Shown here one piece after another: positions 44,225-52,302 of a stretch of DNA of 52,302 bases. The notes beneath the pieces are model-generated. The model saw nothing but the letters and a program-made list of their open reading frames with translations. It did no database searches and was not told the origin of the DNA. A program made the translations under genes and the position numbers. Origin of the DNA: Bradyrhizobium neotropicale (GTDB lineage: Bacteria; Pseudomonadota; Alphaproteobacteria; Rhizobiales; Xanthobacteraceae); the NCBI RefSeq assembly GCF_001641695.1, contig NZ_LSEF01000037.1, positions 52,697 to 104,998 of the forward strand, in the 5' to 3' direction. The number at the start of each line of letters is the position of its first letter. Within the stretch, counting starts at the first letter, position 1.

Positions 44225-45157
44225 CTAATCCCTCTCCCGTGCCGCCGCGGCAAGCCAGCCCCTCGCCTCCTCCGGCTTCACCCATTCGAACTCCGGAAGC
44301 TGGTGGCGGAACCAGGTGAACTGGCGCTTGGCGTAATGGCGGGTGTCGGCTCGGCCGATGCTTGCGGCCTCCTCCAGGCCAAGCTCGCCGCGCAAATGCC
44401 GGATCAGCACCGGCACGCCGTGGGCTTTCATCGCCGGCAGCAGCGGATCGAGATGGCGATCGGCGAGCCGCTCCACCTCCTTCAGCGCGCCGGCACCGAG
44501 CATGGCGTCGAAACGGGCATCGATGCGGGCGTAGAGCTCGTCGCGCTCGGGCGCGAGAAACACCGCACGAAAACTGTTCTTCGGCAGCAGCGGCGGCTGG
44601 CCCTCATGGTGCCAGTCGAGCAGCGAACGGCCGGTCGCCTCGACCACCTCGAGCGCGCGCGCTATGCGGGTGCGGTCGCGAACGTTCAATCGCTCGGCGG
44701 CGCGCGGATCGCGGGTCGCGAGCTCCGCATGCAACGCCTCGACGCCGTTCCGCTCCAGCCGCGCGCGCACGTCCTCACGCACCGCGGCAGGGATCGGCGG
44801 CACCACCGAGAGCCCCGCCGTCAGCGCCTTGAAATAAAGCCCGGTGCCCCCGATGAAGATCGGCAGGCGGCCCAGCGCCTGCGCTTCTTCGAGCACCTTC
44901 GCCGCATCGGTCACCCAGGCGCCGGCCGAGAAGTTCACGGCCGCATCGACGTGACCATAGAGGCGGTGCGGCGCCCGCGCCTCGTCACCCCGCGTGGGAC
45001 GCGCCGTGATGATGCGCAGGTCGCGGTAGACCTGCATGGAATCGGCATTGATGACGATACCGCCGGCGGCGAGCGCAAGCTCGAGCGCCAGCGCCGACTT
45101 GCCGCTGGCGGTCGGGCCTGCGATAAGCACGGCCTTGCTCGGATGCCCCTCGCTCAC
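44225..45157 (-). CDS. miaA: tRNA dimethylallyltransferase
   Basis: This 310-aa enzyme adds a dimethylallyl group to A37 of tRNAs reading UNN codons. It has the P-loop [14 protein letters not shown], the substrate site [35 protein letters not shown], and the C-terminal [14 protein letters not shown] region. Length is typical. It is divergent from serB with an 11-nt gap, so their promoters overlap each other's coding regions. Confidence 0.96.
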   Translation of the reverse strand: MSEGHPSKAVLIAGPTASGKSALALELALAAGGIVINADSMQVYRDLRIITARPTRGDEARAPHRLYGHVDAAVNFSAGAWVTDAAKVLEEAQALGRLPIFIGGTGLYFKALTAGLSVVPPIPAAVREDVRARLERNGVEALHAELATRDPRAAERLNVRDRTRIARALEVVEATGRSLLDWHHEGQPPLLPKNSFRAVFLAPERDELYARIDARFDAMLGAGALKEVERLADRHLDPLLPAMKAHGVPVLIRHLRGELGLEEAASIGRADTRHYAKRQFTWFRHQLPEFEWVKPEEARGWLAAAARERD

Positions 45158-45168
45158 GAAAACCTCAA

Positions 45169-46074
45169 ATGTCCCTCGTCGCCACGCTGATTTGCAACCC
45201 TGCCAATCCCGCGCTCGACACCACCATCGTCGACGGCGCCCGTGCCGTGCTGCCCAAGGCAGAACCGGCGCACTGGCTGTTCGACGGGGTCGCGGTCGAC
45301 ATTCCCTTCGGCGCCGACAGTAACCTCGAAGGCGACCGTCACGCCATCGAAGAGCGGTTGCGCGAAATCCGTGGCGACCTCCCGATCGACATTGTCGTGC
45401 AGCCGGTCGGCTTCCGGCGCAAGAAGCTTTTTCTGGCCGACATGGATTCCACCATGATCGGCCAGGAATGCATCGACGAGCTCGCCGATTTCGTCGGGAT
45501 GAAGGCGCGTGTCGCAGGCATCACCGAACGCGCGATGCGCGGCGAGATCGAGTTCGAGCCGGCCTTGCGCGAGCGCGTGGCCCTGCTGAAGGACCTCCCC
45601 GTCAACGTGGTCGACGAGGTCCTGGCGAAGCGCATCACGGCGACCCCGGGGGGCCGCGAGTTGGTCGCGACCATGCGCGCGCACGGCGCCTATACCTGCC
45701 TCGTCTCCGGCGGCTTCACGCTGTTCACACGCGCGGTCGCCGCCAGGATCGGCTTCCAGGAGAACCGCGCCAACGAGCTCGTCGTGCGCGACGGCAAGTT
45801 CACCGGCGAGGTGAAGGAGCCGATCCTCGGGCGCGCCGCAAAGCTCGCGACGCTGGTGGACCTGATGGAGTCGTTCGATCTCGACGATATCGACTCGCTG
45901 GTGGTCGGCGACGGCGCCAATGACCTCGCGATGATCCAGGCGGCGGGGCTGGGTGTGGCGTATCACGCGAAGCCGGCGGTCGCCGCCGCGGCAGCGGCCC
46001 GGATCGACCATGGCGATCTCACCGCGCTGCTCTATGCGCAGGGGTATCGGCGCGAGGAGTTTGTGGAGGGCTAA
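45169..46074 (+). CDS. serB: Phosphoserine phosphatase
   Basis: This 301-aa HAD phosphatase does the last step of serine synthesis. Nucleophile Asp91 and acid/base Asp93 lie in [17 protein letters not shown], the motif II Ser in [11 protein letters not shown], and motif [19 protein letters not shown]. The N-terminal 85 residues form the usual ACT-like appendage. It starts 11 nt from the divergent miaA gene. Confidence 0.96.
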   Translation: MSLVATLICNPANPALDTTIVDGARAVLPKAEPAHWLFDGVAVDIPFGADSNLEGDRHAIEERLREIRGDLPIDIVVQPVGFRRKKLFLADMDSTMIGQECIDELADFVGMKARVAGITERAMRGEIEFEPALRERVALLKDLPVNVVDEVLAKRITATPGGRELVATMRAHGAYTCLVSGGFTLFTRAVAARIGFQENRANELVVRDGKFTGEVKEPILGRAAKLATLVDLMESFDLDDIDSLVVGDGANDLAMIQAAGLGVAYHAKPAVAAAAAARIDHGDLTALLYAQGYRREEFVEG

Positions 46075-46080
46075 CCTCCA

Positions 46081-46245
46081 CCGTCATCACCCTCGACCCG
46101 GCTACGCCAAGGCTTCGCCGGGGTTCTGGTACTGGCCCGCCGAAGTTTTAGCGCAGGCGGGTGATCCAGTATTCCAGAGACAGTGCGAGGATACAGAGAG
46201 GCCGCGGCTACTTCATGCCCCGCTTTCGCGGGGCATGACAGTGAG
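46081..46245. repeat. Intergenic repeat block
   Basis: Begins CGTCATCACCCTCGACCCGG, includes GGCGGGTGATCCAGTATTCC and ends with the palindrome CATGCCCCGCTTTCGCGGGGCATG, part of a repeat family common in Bradyrhizobium and relatives. It separates the convergent serB and degP-type genes and may end both transcripts. Confidence 0.65.
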
Positions 46246-46265
46246 TTTGTGGTGGACAGCCTTCC

Positions 46266-47780
46266 CTACTGCACGCTCAGAGCCACGAACCGCAGCTCGC
46301 CGTCGCCGTTGGAGACGAGCAACAGTACCGACTTCTTGCCGTCCTTCTTGAGCTGGTCGACCCGCTTCTGGACGTCGGCGCCGCTCGCCACCGCCTCCTG
46401 CGCCACCTCGACGATGACGTCGCCGGCGGAGAGCCGCTTCTCGGCGGCATCCGAATTGGCATCGACATTGGTGACGACCACGCCCTTGACGCTGTCCTTG
46501 ATCTTGTAGCGCGTGCGCAGATCCTTGCTCAGCGTCGCAAGATCGAGGCCGAGCGCCTTCTGCGTCACCGGCTTCTCCGGCGGCGGCTCATCGGTCTTCA
46601 CCGCGGCCTGCACCTTGTCGGGATCCTGGAGGCGGCCGAGCGTGACTTTCTTGGTCTCCTCCTGGCCCTTGCGGATGACGACGACGTCGACCTCCTTGCC
46701 CACCGCGGTGTCGGCGACGACGCGGGAGAGATCCTTCGGGTCCTTGATGTCCTTGCCGTCGAACTTGACGACGACGTCGCCTGGCTCGATGCCGGCCGGC
46801 TTGGCCGGGCCCTTGTCGTCGACGCCGGCGACCAGCGCGCCGCGCGCGGGCTTGATGTTGAGGCTCTCGGCGATCTCGTCCGTCACGCTCTGGATGCGCA
46901 CCCCTAGCCAGCCGCGGCGAAGCTCGCCGAACTGACGGAGCTGATCGACGACGCCGGCGACCGTCTTCGACGGCACGGCGAAGCCGATGCCGATCGAGCC
47001 GCCGGAGGGCGAGATGATCAGCGTGTTGACGCCGATGACCTCGCCATCGAGGTTGAACAGCGGACCGCCGGAATTGCCGCGGTTGATGGCGGCGTCGGTC
47101 TGGATGTAGCTGTCATAGGGTCCAGAGGAGATGTCGCGGTTCTTGGCCGAGACGATGCCCGCGGTTACCGTGCCGCCGAGGCTGAAGGGATTGCCGATCG
47201 CGACCACCCAGTCCCCAAGGCGGAGCTTGTCGGAGTCGCCGAACTTCACCGCGACGAGCGGCTTCGACGGCTTGAATTTCAGCACGGCAAGGTCGGTCTT
47301 CTTGTCGACGCCGACCAGCTCGGCCTTGATCTTGGTGCCGTCGTTGAGAATGACGTTGATCTCGTCGGCATCGGCGATGACGTGGTTGTTCGTCACCACG
47401 ATGCCGGACGTATCGATGATGAAGCCGGAGCCGAGCGAGTTGGTCTTGCGCGGCGGCCCGTTGTCGCCACGCTCGCCGCCCTTGCCAGCACCGGGGCCGC
47501 GACGGTTCTTGAAGAAGTCGTCGAAGAATTCCTCGAAGGGCGAGCCGGGCGGAAGTTGCGGCATGGTATTGCTGCCGCCACCGCTCTTGGCTTCGACGGT
47601 CTGCGAGGTCGAGATGTTGACGACCGCGTCGATCACCTTCTCGGCGACATCGGCGATTCCCTCAGGTCCCCGCGCATGGGCCGGCGAGCCGAACACGCTG
47701 AATGCGCCGATGGCGAGCGCGGCCAGCCCAAGTCGCACGCAATGGTGCAAGCGGGTCGGGGCAATGGTGGCAGCGATCAT
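46266..47780 (-). CDS. DegP/Do family periplasmic serine protease
   Basis: This 504-aa exported protease has a signal peptide (ending SPAHAR). The catalytic triad is H133 (VTNNHVIADADE), D163 (KTDLAVLKF) and S237 (INRGNSGGPLF). Two PDZ domains follow, with the first at about 265-360 (RRGWLGVRIQSV) and the second at about 400-495 (QKALGLDLATLSKDLRT). It is the envelope stress protease/chaperone type (DegP/MucD). The ATG at 47780 starts the signal peptide. It sits downstream of DUF2065 and hflC-hflK, a common alphaproteobacterial order. Confidence 0.95.
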   Translation of the reverse strand: MIAATIAPTRLHHCVRLGLAALAIGAFSVFGSPAHARGPEGIADVAEKVIDAVVNISTSQTVEAKSGGGSNTMPQLPPGSPFEEFFDDFFKNRRGPGAGKGGERGDNGPPRKTNSLGSGFIIDTSGIVVTNNHVIADADEINVILNDGTKIKAELVGVDKKTDLAVLKFKPSKPLVAVKFGDSDKLRLGDWVVAIGNPFSLGGTVTAGIVSAKNRDISSGPYDSYIQTDAAINRGNSGGPLFNLDGEVIGVNTLIISPSGGSIGIGFAVPSKTVAGVVDQLRQFGELRRGWLGVRIQSVTDEIAESLNIKPARGALVAGVDDKGPAKPAGIEPGDVVVKFDGKDIKDPKDLSRVVADTAVGKEVDVVVIRKGQEETKKVTLGRLQDPDKVQAAVKTDEPPPEKPVTQKALGLDLATLSKDLRTRYKIKDSVKGVVVTNVDANSDAAEKRLSAGDVIVEVAQEAVASGADVQKRVDQLKKDGKKSVLLLVSNGDGELRFVALSVQ

Positions 47781-47921
47781 TGTGATCTCCAGAGAAAGGA
47801 TTCGGCTCCAGACTGCGCACGAACGGAGGGACGGCGCAAGCACAGAGGTTAACGGGCCTCAACAGCCGGATAATACGGCGAAAAACCGGCCCAAGGTTTC
47901 ACTTTGGCGTTGGCCTGGCGG

Positions 47922-48128
47922 CTAAACGGGCCGTCGCATAACCCAGATCAGGATCAGGCCGACCACAGCCGAAGCGATCCCGACGGCGCGCAGCACATGG
48001 TCGGGTGTCGCAAGCGCGCTCTTCATGGCCTTGCGCATCCAGTTCGGACTTGCCGCGAACATCAGGCCTTCCAGCACGAACAGGATGCCTAAGCCGATGA
48101 GGAAGTCGGCGAACGCAATGGACCTCAT
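47922..48128 (-). CDS. DUF2065 family membrane protein
   Basis: This 68-aa protein has two hydrophobic segments, FADFLIGLGILFVLEGLMFAA and LRAVGIASAVVGLILIWVM, with the conserved ASPNWMRKAMKSAL loop of DUF2065 (YjeT-like). It lies between hflC and the degP-type gene, its typical context. Function unknown. Confidence 0.85.
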   Translation of the reverse strand: MRSIAFADFLIGLGILFVLEGLMFAASPNWMRKAMKSALATPDHVLRAVGIASAVVGLILIWVMRRPV

Positions 48129-48166
48129 CGGATTGGAACCTCCCCGCGTGCAGTTCTTGTTTCGAC

Positions 48167-48192
48167 GAAGGGCGGCGGATGCGCCGCCCTTC
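48167..48192. repeat. Perfect 11-bp hairpin between hflC and DUF2065
   Basis: GAAGGGCGGCG and CGCCGCCCTTC flank a four-base loop, starting 15 nt past the hflC stop codon. No T-run follows, so it is likely a transcript-stabilising or partial-termination hairpin rather than a standard terminator. Confidence 0.65.
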
Positions 48193-48206
48193 GGCTCGCT
48201 CGACTT

Positions 48207-49106
48207 TTAAGGCTTCGCCGGCGGCGTCTCGCCGCCCGTCTTGCCGCTCGGATTACTGAAGTACCGGAAGAAATTCGAGTCGGGGCGCAGCAGGAAGCGG
48301 GTGTCGCTGGAGCGCAGACCGGTCTCATACGCCGTCATCGACCGATAGAAGGCGAAGAAGTCGGCATCCTTGCTGTAGGCCTCGGCGAACAGACGGTTGC
48401 GCTCGGCGTCGCCGGCGCCGCGGGTCAGATCGGCCTGAGATTTGGCTTCTGCCTCGATCACGGTCGCCTCGCGATCCGCCTTGGCGCGGATTTCCTGTGC
48501 CTTCTGACCGCCCTGCGCGCGGAACTCTGCCGCTTCGCGCTCACGCTCGGTCTTCATGCGCAGGTAGACCGCCTGGCTGTTCTGCTCCGGCAAGTCGGCA
48601 CGGCGGATCCGGACGTCGACCACCTGGATGCCGTAGCCGTCGGCCTCGTGATCGAGCTGGTCGCGGATACGCAGCATCAGCTTCTCGCGGTCGTCGCGCA
48701 CCACGTTGATGAAGGTGACCTCGCCGAGCACGCGGCGCAGCGCCGCGTTGAGGAGCGCGGTAAGCTGCAGGTTGGCGGCCTGGATCGAGCCGACGCTCTG
48801 ATAGAAGCGCAGCGCATCCTTGATGCGGTAACGCGCGAAGGCGTCGACCACCAGCCGCTTCTGGTCGGAAGCAATCGCTTCCTGCGACGGGTTCTCGAGA
48901 TCGAGAATCCGCTTGTCGATGTTGATCACCGAGTTCCACGGCGCCTTGAAATGCAGGCCGGGATCGGTGACCACGTCCACGGGCCGGCCGAACTGAAGCA
49001 CGATGGTCTGCTCCGTCTGCTGCACCGTGAACAGCGACATGTAGGCCACGATCGCGATCAGGAGCAGTCCGAGCAGCGCGACGATGCCTGTAACCGGAGA
49101 CCTCAT
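48207..49106 (-). CDS. hflC: Protease modulator HflC
   Basis: This 299-aa membrane-anchored SPFH/prohibitin-domain protein has an N-terminal helix (VALLGLLLIAIVAYMSLF), then TEQTIVLQFGRPVDVVTDPG and the C-terminal coiled coil with KAQEIRAKADREATVIEAEA. HflC forms a complex with HflK that surrounds and regulates the FtsH protease. Its start overlaps the hflK stop by 4 nt. Confidence 0.95.
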   Translation of the reverse strand: MRSPVTGIVALLGLLLIAIVAYMSLFTVQQTEQTIVLQFGRPVDVVTDPGLHFKAPWNSVINIDKRILDLENPSQEAIASDQKRLVVDAFARYRIKDALRFYQSVGSIQAANLQLTALLNAALRRVLGEVTFINVVRDDREKLMLRIRDQLDHEADGYGIQVVDVRIRRADLPEQNSQAVYLRMKTEREREAAEFRAQGGQKAQEIRAKADREATVIEAEAKSQADLTRGAGDAERNRLFAEAYSKDADFFAFYRSMTAYETGLRSSDTRFLLRPDSNFFRYFSNPSGKTGGETPPAKP

Positions 49107-50239
49107 CGGGTGCCTCCGCTCTGCTGCTGGCCGGCGGTGGGCGCCCGTTTGGGCGTCAATTCGCCCAGCGGCAGGAATGGCACGACGCCCTGGCCCGAGG
49201 GGCCGCCGTCATAGACAAGCTTTTCCGAGCCGCCGAGCACGCGCTCCATCGTCTCCAGATAGATCCGTTCACGCGTCACGTCGGGCGCCTTCTTGTATTC
49301 CTCGTACACCTTCAGGAAGCGTGCGCTCTGGCCCCTGGCCTCAGCGACGGTCTGCTCCCTGTAAGCCTCGGCAGCCTGCTGGATCTGCGCCGCACGTCCG
49401 CGCGCCTGCGGCACGACCTGGTTGGCATAGGTCTGCGCCTCGTTCTGCAAGCGCTCGAGGTCGGCGCGCGCCGCCTGCACGTCGCGGAAGGCGTCGATCA
49501 CCTGCGCGGGCGGATCGACCTTCTGCATCTGCACCTGTGTGATCAGAATGCCGGAGCCGTAGCTGTCGAGCGTCCTCTGCATCAGCTCCTGCACGCCCTG
49601 TTCGGTAACGTTGCGGGCGCCGGTCAGGATCGGCTGGATGTTGGAGCGGCCGATCACCTCGCGCATCGCGCTCTCGGCAACCGCCTTCACGGTGCCTTCG
49701 GGATTCTGGATGTTGAACAGGAAGTCGCCGACGCCATCCGGCTTGATGCGCCAGAGCACGGTGAAGTCGACGTCGACGATGTTCTCGTCGCCGGTCAGCA
49801 TCAAGCTCTCCTCCGGCACGTCGCGGATGGAGCGGCCGCGCCGCGCCGGATCGTCGATCAGCGTCATGCCGATGGAAATCGTGGAGACGCGCAGCGCCTT
49901 CGGCAGCAGCACGGTCTCGATTGGATAGGGCAGATGATAGTTGAGGCCCGGCTGCACGGTGCGGACATGCTTGCCGAAGCGCAAGACGACGCCTAGCTCT
50001 TCGGACTGCACGCGGAAGAAGCCCGACAGCAGCCAGAACGCGACGATGATCAGGAGGATCAGCGTGATGCCGACGCCGGAGAAATAGCCGCCGGGCAGTA
50101 TCTGCTGGAGGCGGTCCTGGCCGCGCCGCAGAAGGTCTTCCAGATCCGGCGGCCTCGGCCCGACCGGTTGCGGGCCTGTGCCCCATGGCCCTTTCGGACC
50201 CGAGCCCCAAGGGCCACCGCCCTGATTCTTCCACGGCAT
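49103..50239 (-). CDS. hflK: FtsH protease activity modulator HflK
   Basis: This 378-aa protein has a Gly/Pro-rich cytosolic start (MPWKNQGGGPWGSGPKGPWG), one membrane helix (ITLILLIIVAFWLLSGFF), the SPFH domain from RVQSEELGVVLRFGKHVRTV and a coiled-coil region ending near MERVLGGSEKLVYD. It partners HflC in the HflKC-FtsH complex. The 160-nt gap upstream, to folA, probably carries the operon promoter. Confidence 0.95.
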   Translation of the reverse strand: MPWKNQGGGPWGSGPKGPWGTGPQPVGPRPPDLEDLLRRGQDRLQQILPGGYFSGVGITLILLIIVAFWLLSGFFRVQSEELGVVLRFGKHVRTVQPGLNYHLPYPIETVLLPKALRVSTISIGMTLIDDPARRGRSIRDVPEESLMLTGDENIVDVDFTVLWRIKPDGVGDFLFNIQNPEGTVKAVAESAMREVIGRSNIQPILTGARNVTEQGVQELMQRTLDSYGSGILITQVQMQKVDPPAQVIDAFRDVQAARADLERLQNEAQTYANQVVPQARGRAAQIQQAAEAYREQTVAEARGQSARFLKVYEEYKKAPDVTRERIYLETMERVLGGSEKLVYDGGPSGQGVVPFLPLGELTPKRAPTAGQQQSGGTR

Positions 50240-50399
50240 TCGACAGTCTCCTCTGCGGACCGGGACTAGAACTTACCCGGCCGGCATTTGTCCGGTCCGG
50301 CTTTATAGGGGACCGGCAGGTCCCTTACAACGCGCCGCTGACCGTCTCCCGAGCTATGCTTGAGCGCGGAAAAGTCAATGTAAACATTGGCGAATGCGG

Positions 50400-50909
50400 T
50401 TAATCTTGGGACCGCCGACGATATGTCACATAGGAGTAGTCGGCACTGTCGTCCGCGCCTGCCGGATGGCGGATGCGGCTCGTTTCCTCCCACGGCGCCT
50501 TGTCGATCTCGAAATAAGTGTCGCCTTCGGGCCGCGCGTGCACCTCGGTAATTTCGAGGCGGTCGGCGCGATCGAGCCATTGCCGGTAGATCTCGGCGCC
50601 GCCGATCACGGCGATTTCAGCGGCCGAACGCCGCAGGGCGTCGCCGCGCGCGACCGCACCGGCATCCGCCGCCGACGTCGTGACGATGGCACCTCGGGCG
50701 CGATAGTCCGCATCCCGCGTGATGACGATGTTGGTGCGGTCCGGAAGCGGCCGGCGCAGGGACTCGAAGGTCTTGCGGCCCATGATCACGGGCTTGCCGA
50801 TCGTGAGCGCCTTGAAGCGCTGCATGTCGGACTTCAGCCGCCATGGGATCGCACCACCAGCGCCGATGACGCCGTTTTCCGCGATGGCGACGACGAAGAC
50901 GATCTCCAT
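50400..50909 (-). CDS. folA: Dihydrofolate reductase
   Basis: This 169-aa enzyme reduces dihydrofolate using NADPH. Motifs are VVAIAENGVIGAGGAIPWRL, PVIMGRKTFESLRRPLPDRT, and VIGGAEIYRQWLDRADRLEITEV. The ATG at 50909 begins MEIVFVVAIAENG and overlaps the upstream GNAT stop by one base (TGATG). It follows thyA in the same unit, pairing the two enzymes of the thymidylate cycle. The frame is open further upstream, but no homology supports that. Confidence 0.96.
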   Translation of the reverse strand: MEIVFVVAIAENGVIGAGGAIPWRLKSDMQRFKALTIGKPVIMGRKTFESLRRPLPDRTNIVITRDADYRARGAIVTTSAADAGAVARGDALRRSAAEIAVIGGAEIYRQWLDRADRLEITEVHARPEGDTYFEIDKAPWEETSRIRHPAGADDSADYSYVTYRRRSQD

Positions 50910-51394
50910 CAGGACGCCTTCCCTGCGAGCTTTGCCAGCGCGGGCCCGGCGACGCGGCACAGCGTCCAGTCGTCCATCATCACCGCGCCCAGCGATTTGT
51001 AGAATGCGATCGACGGCGCGTTCCAATCGAGCACGGCCCATTGCAGGCGCGACCAGCCGTTCTCGACGCATTCCCTGGCGAGATAAACCAGCAGCGCCTT
51101 GCCGAGGCCCCTGCCCCGGTGCGACGGCCGCACATAGAGATCCTCGAGATAGATGCCGTGCCGCCCGCTGAAGGTGGAGAAATTGAGGAACCAGACCGCG
51201 AAGCCGGCCGGCTCGCCCTCCCATTCGGCGATCGCGCAATAGAGCCGCGGATCGTCGCCGAACAGCGCTTGCGCAATCATCGCTTCGGTTGCTTCCACCT
51301 CGTGCGAGAGCTTCTCGTACTCGGCAAGCTCGCGGATGAAAGCGAGAATGAGGCCGGCCTCACTGGGCCGCGCGCGGCGGATGGTGAGGGACAT
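50909..51394 (-). CDS. GNAT family N-acetyltransferase
   Basis: This 161-aa protein has the GNAT core with the acetyl-CoA-binding loop HRGRGLGKALLVYLA, preceded by GIYLEDLYVRPSH and followed by LDWNAPSIAFYKSLGA. It resembles the diamine N-acetyltransferase (SSAT-like) subgroup (FAVWFLNFSTFSGRHGIYLE), but the acceptor is not proven. It lies 5 nt after thyA and overlaps folA by one base. Confidence 0.9.
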   Translation of the reverse strand: MSLTIRRARPSEAGLILAFIRELAEYEKLSHEVEATEAMIAQALFGDDPRLYCAIAEWEGEPAGFAVWFLNFSTFSGRHGIYLEDLYVRPSHRGRGLGKALLVYLARECVENGWSRLQWAVLDWNAPSIAFYKSLGAVMMDDWTLCRVAGPALAKLAGKAS

Positions 51395-51399
51395 CGGCG

Positions 51400-52194
51400 C
51401 TAGACCGCGACTTCCGCCTTGATGTGCGGATGCGGATCGTAGCCGACGAGCTCGAAATCCTCGTAGCGGAAGGAGAAGATGTCCTTCACGTCAGGATTGA
51501 TCTTCATCACCGGCAGCGCACGCGGCGCGCGCGTGAGCTGAAGCCGCGCCTGCTCCAGATGGTTGGAATAGAGATGGGTGTCGCCGAGCGAGTGCACGAA
51601 GTCGCCGGGCTTCAGCCCCGTGACCTGCGCGACCATCAGGGTGAGCAGCGCGTAGGAGGCGATGTTGAAGGGCACGCCGAGGAACACGTCGGCCGAGCGC
51701 TGATAGAGCTGGCAGGACAGCTTTCCGTTCGCGACATAGAACTGGAACAGGCAGTGGCACGGCGGCAGCGCCATCTGGTCGACTTCGGCGGGATTCCAGG
51801 CCGAGACGATCAGGCGGCGCGAGTCCGGGTTGCGCTTGATCATGTCGACGAGGTTCGCGATCTGGTCGATGCTGCCTCCGTCGGGCGCCGGCCAGGAGCG
51901 CCACTGATGGCCATAGACCGGGCCGAGATCGCCGCTGGCGTCTGCCCACTCGTCCCAGATGGTGACGCCGTGGTCCTTCAGATATTTGATGTTGGTGTCG
52001 CCCTTCAGGAACCACAAAAGCTCATGCACGATCGCCTTCAGCGGCAGCCGCTTGGTGGTCAGCATCGGGAAGCCGGCGGATAGATTGAAGCGCATCTGAT
52101 GGCCGAACACCGACAGCGTGCCGGTGCCGGTCCGGTCGGTCTTCTCGGCGCCGTCTGAAAGAATCCGCTCGAGCAGGTCCTGATACTGGTGCAT
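51400..52194 (-). CDS. thyA: Thymidylate synthase
   Basis: This 264-aa enzyme methylates dUMP using methylene-tetrahydrofolate. It has the catalytic Cys146 in [28 protein letters not shown], and the folate/nucleotide contacts at [13 protein letters not shown] and [10 protein letters not shown]. Length equals the E. coli enzyme. It heads the unit thyA-GNAT-folA, which feeds dihydrofolate back to DHFR. The 108 nt upstream to the window edge hold nothing recognised. Confidence 0.98.
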   Translation of the reverse strand: MHQYQDLLERILSDGAEKTDRTGTGTLSVFGHQMRFNLSAGFPMLTTKRLPLKAIVHELLWFLKGDTNIKYLKDHGVTIWDEWADASGDLGPVYGHQWRSWPAPDGGSIDQIANLVDMIKRNPDSRRLIVSAWNPAEVDQMALPPCHCLFQFYVANGKLSCQLYQRSADVFLGVPFNIASYALLTLMVAQVTGLKPGDFVHSLGDTHLYSNHLEQARLQLTRAPRALPVMKINPDVKDIFSFRYEDFELVGYDPHPHIKAEVAV

Positions 52195-52302
52195 GTGCCA
52201 TGAGCCTTTGGGAGGGCGGCGAACTTAACGGCCACCCCCGCGCTGCGACAGCCGCGATTCGCTGTCCGCACGGATTATACCCCGAAAAGTGAGCGTTCCC
52301 GC

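Overview
The window is a chromosomal stretch of a high-GC alphaproteobacterium, most likely Bradyrhizobium or a close relative in the Nitrobacteraceae. This rests on the gene repertoire, the small DUF3551 secreted protein, the long fused glycine-betaine/choline ABC permease-binding protein, the gene order thyA-GNAT-folA-hflK-hflC-DUF2065-degP, and the palindromic intergenic repeats typical of that group. It is an inference from content, not a database match. No rRNA, tRNA, CRISPR array, insertion sequence or prophage gene was seen.

Layout. 1-5.4 kb: start of a type B carboxylesterase, small hypothetical genes, a Baeyer-Villiger monooxygenase fused to an alpha/beta hydrolase, and an RlpA-like lipoprotein. 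5.4-11.3 kb: a DUF1800-DUF1501 gene pair followed by a BlaI-type repressor and an M56 (BlaR1-like) membrane protease. The protease has an unusual periplasmic part: two DUF3471-like lipocalin-type units, then a VHL-beta-like domain between two copies of a roughly 92-residue repeat. A near-identical 23-bp element (19/23) lies upstream of both transcription units, so the repressor probably controls the DUF1800-DUF1501 pair as well as itself. This is the strongest candidate for an undescribed system here.

11.5-20.8 kb: NAD-malic enzyme, a TctC/Bug binding protein, a large MscS channel, a metallo-beta-lactamase-fold enzyme, a DUF3551 protein, then a patatin and PPK2 that close a liv operon. 20.7-27.3 kb: that complete branched-chain amino-acid-type ABC transporter (livK-livG-livF-livH-livM, running into ppk2 and the patatin), a Nudix hydrolase and an NMT1-type binding protein. 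27.4-32.0 kb: a secreted cupin, a NitT/TauT-type permease and ATPase, and an OpuC-type osmolyte importer. 32.1-36.4 kb: a sulfatase-fold membrane enzyme, and a TetR regulator divergent from a ferric-reductase-like membrane protein, with two 17-bp TGTAA...TTACA operators between them, then a short-chain dehydrogenase.

37.0-43.9 kb: isoleucine/valine synthesis. ilvC is separate. ilvB, a threonine-dehydratase-like gene, ilvN and a methyltransferase form a tight operon, preceded by a 21-codon leader peptide rich in Ile, Leu and Val codons and an attenuator terminator. LysE- and EamA-family exporters sit between ilvC and this operon. 44.2-52.2 kb: miaA, serB, a DegP-type protease, DUF2065, hflC-hflK, folA, a GNAT acetyltransferase and thyA, a conserved housekeeping block.

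Most genes lie on the minus strand in short operons with 1-4 nt overlaps. Palindromic repeats occupy many of the longer intergenic gaps. Functional calls come from reading motifs by eye; no search was run.
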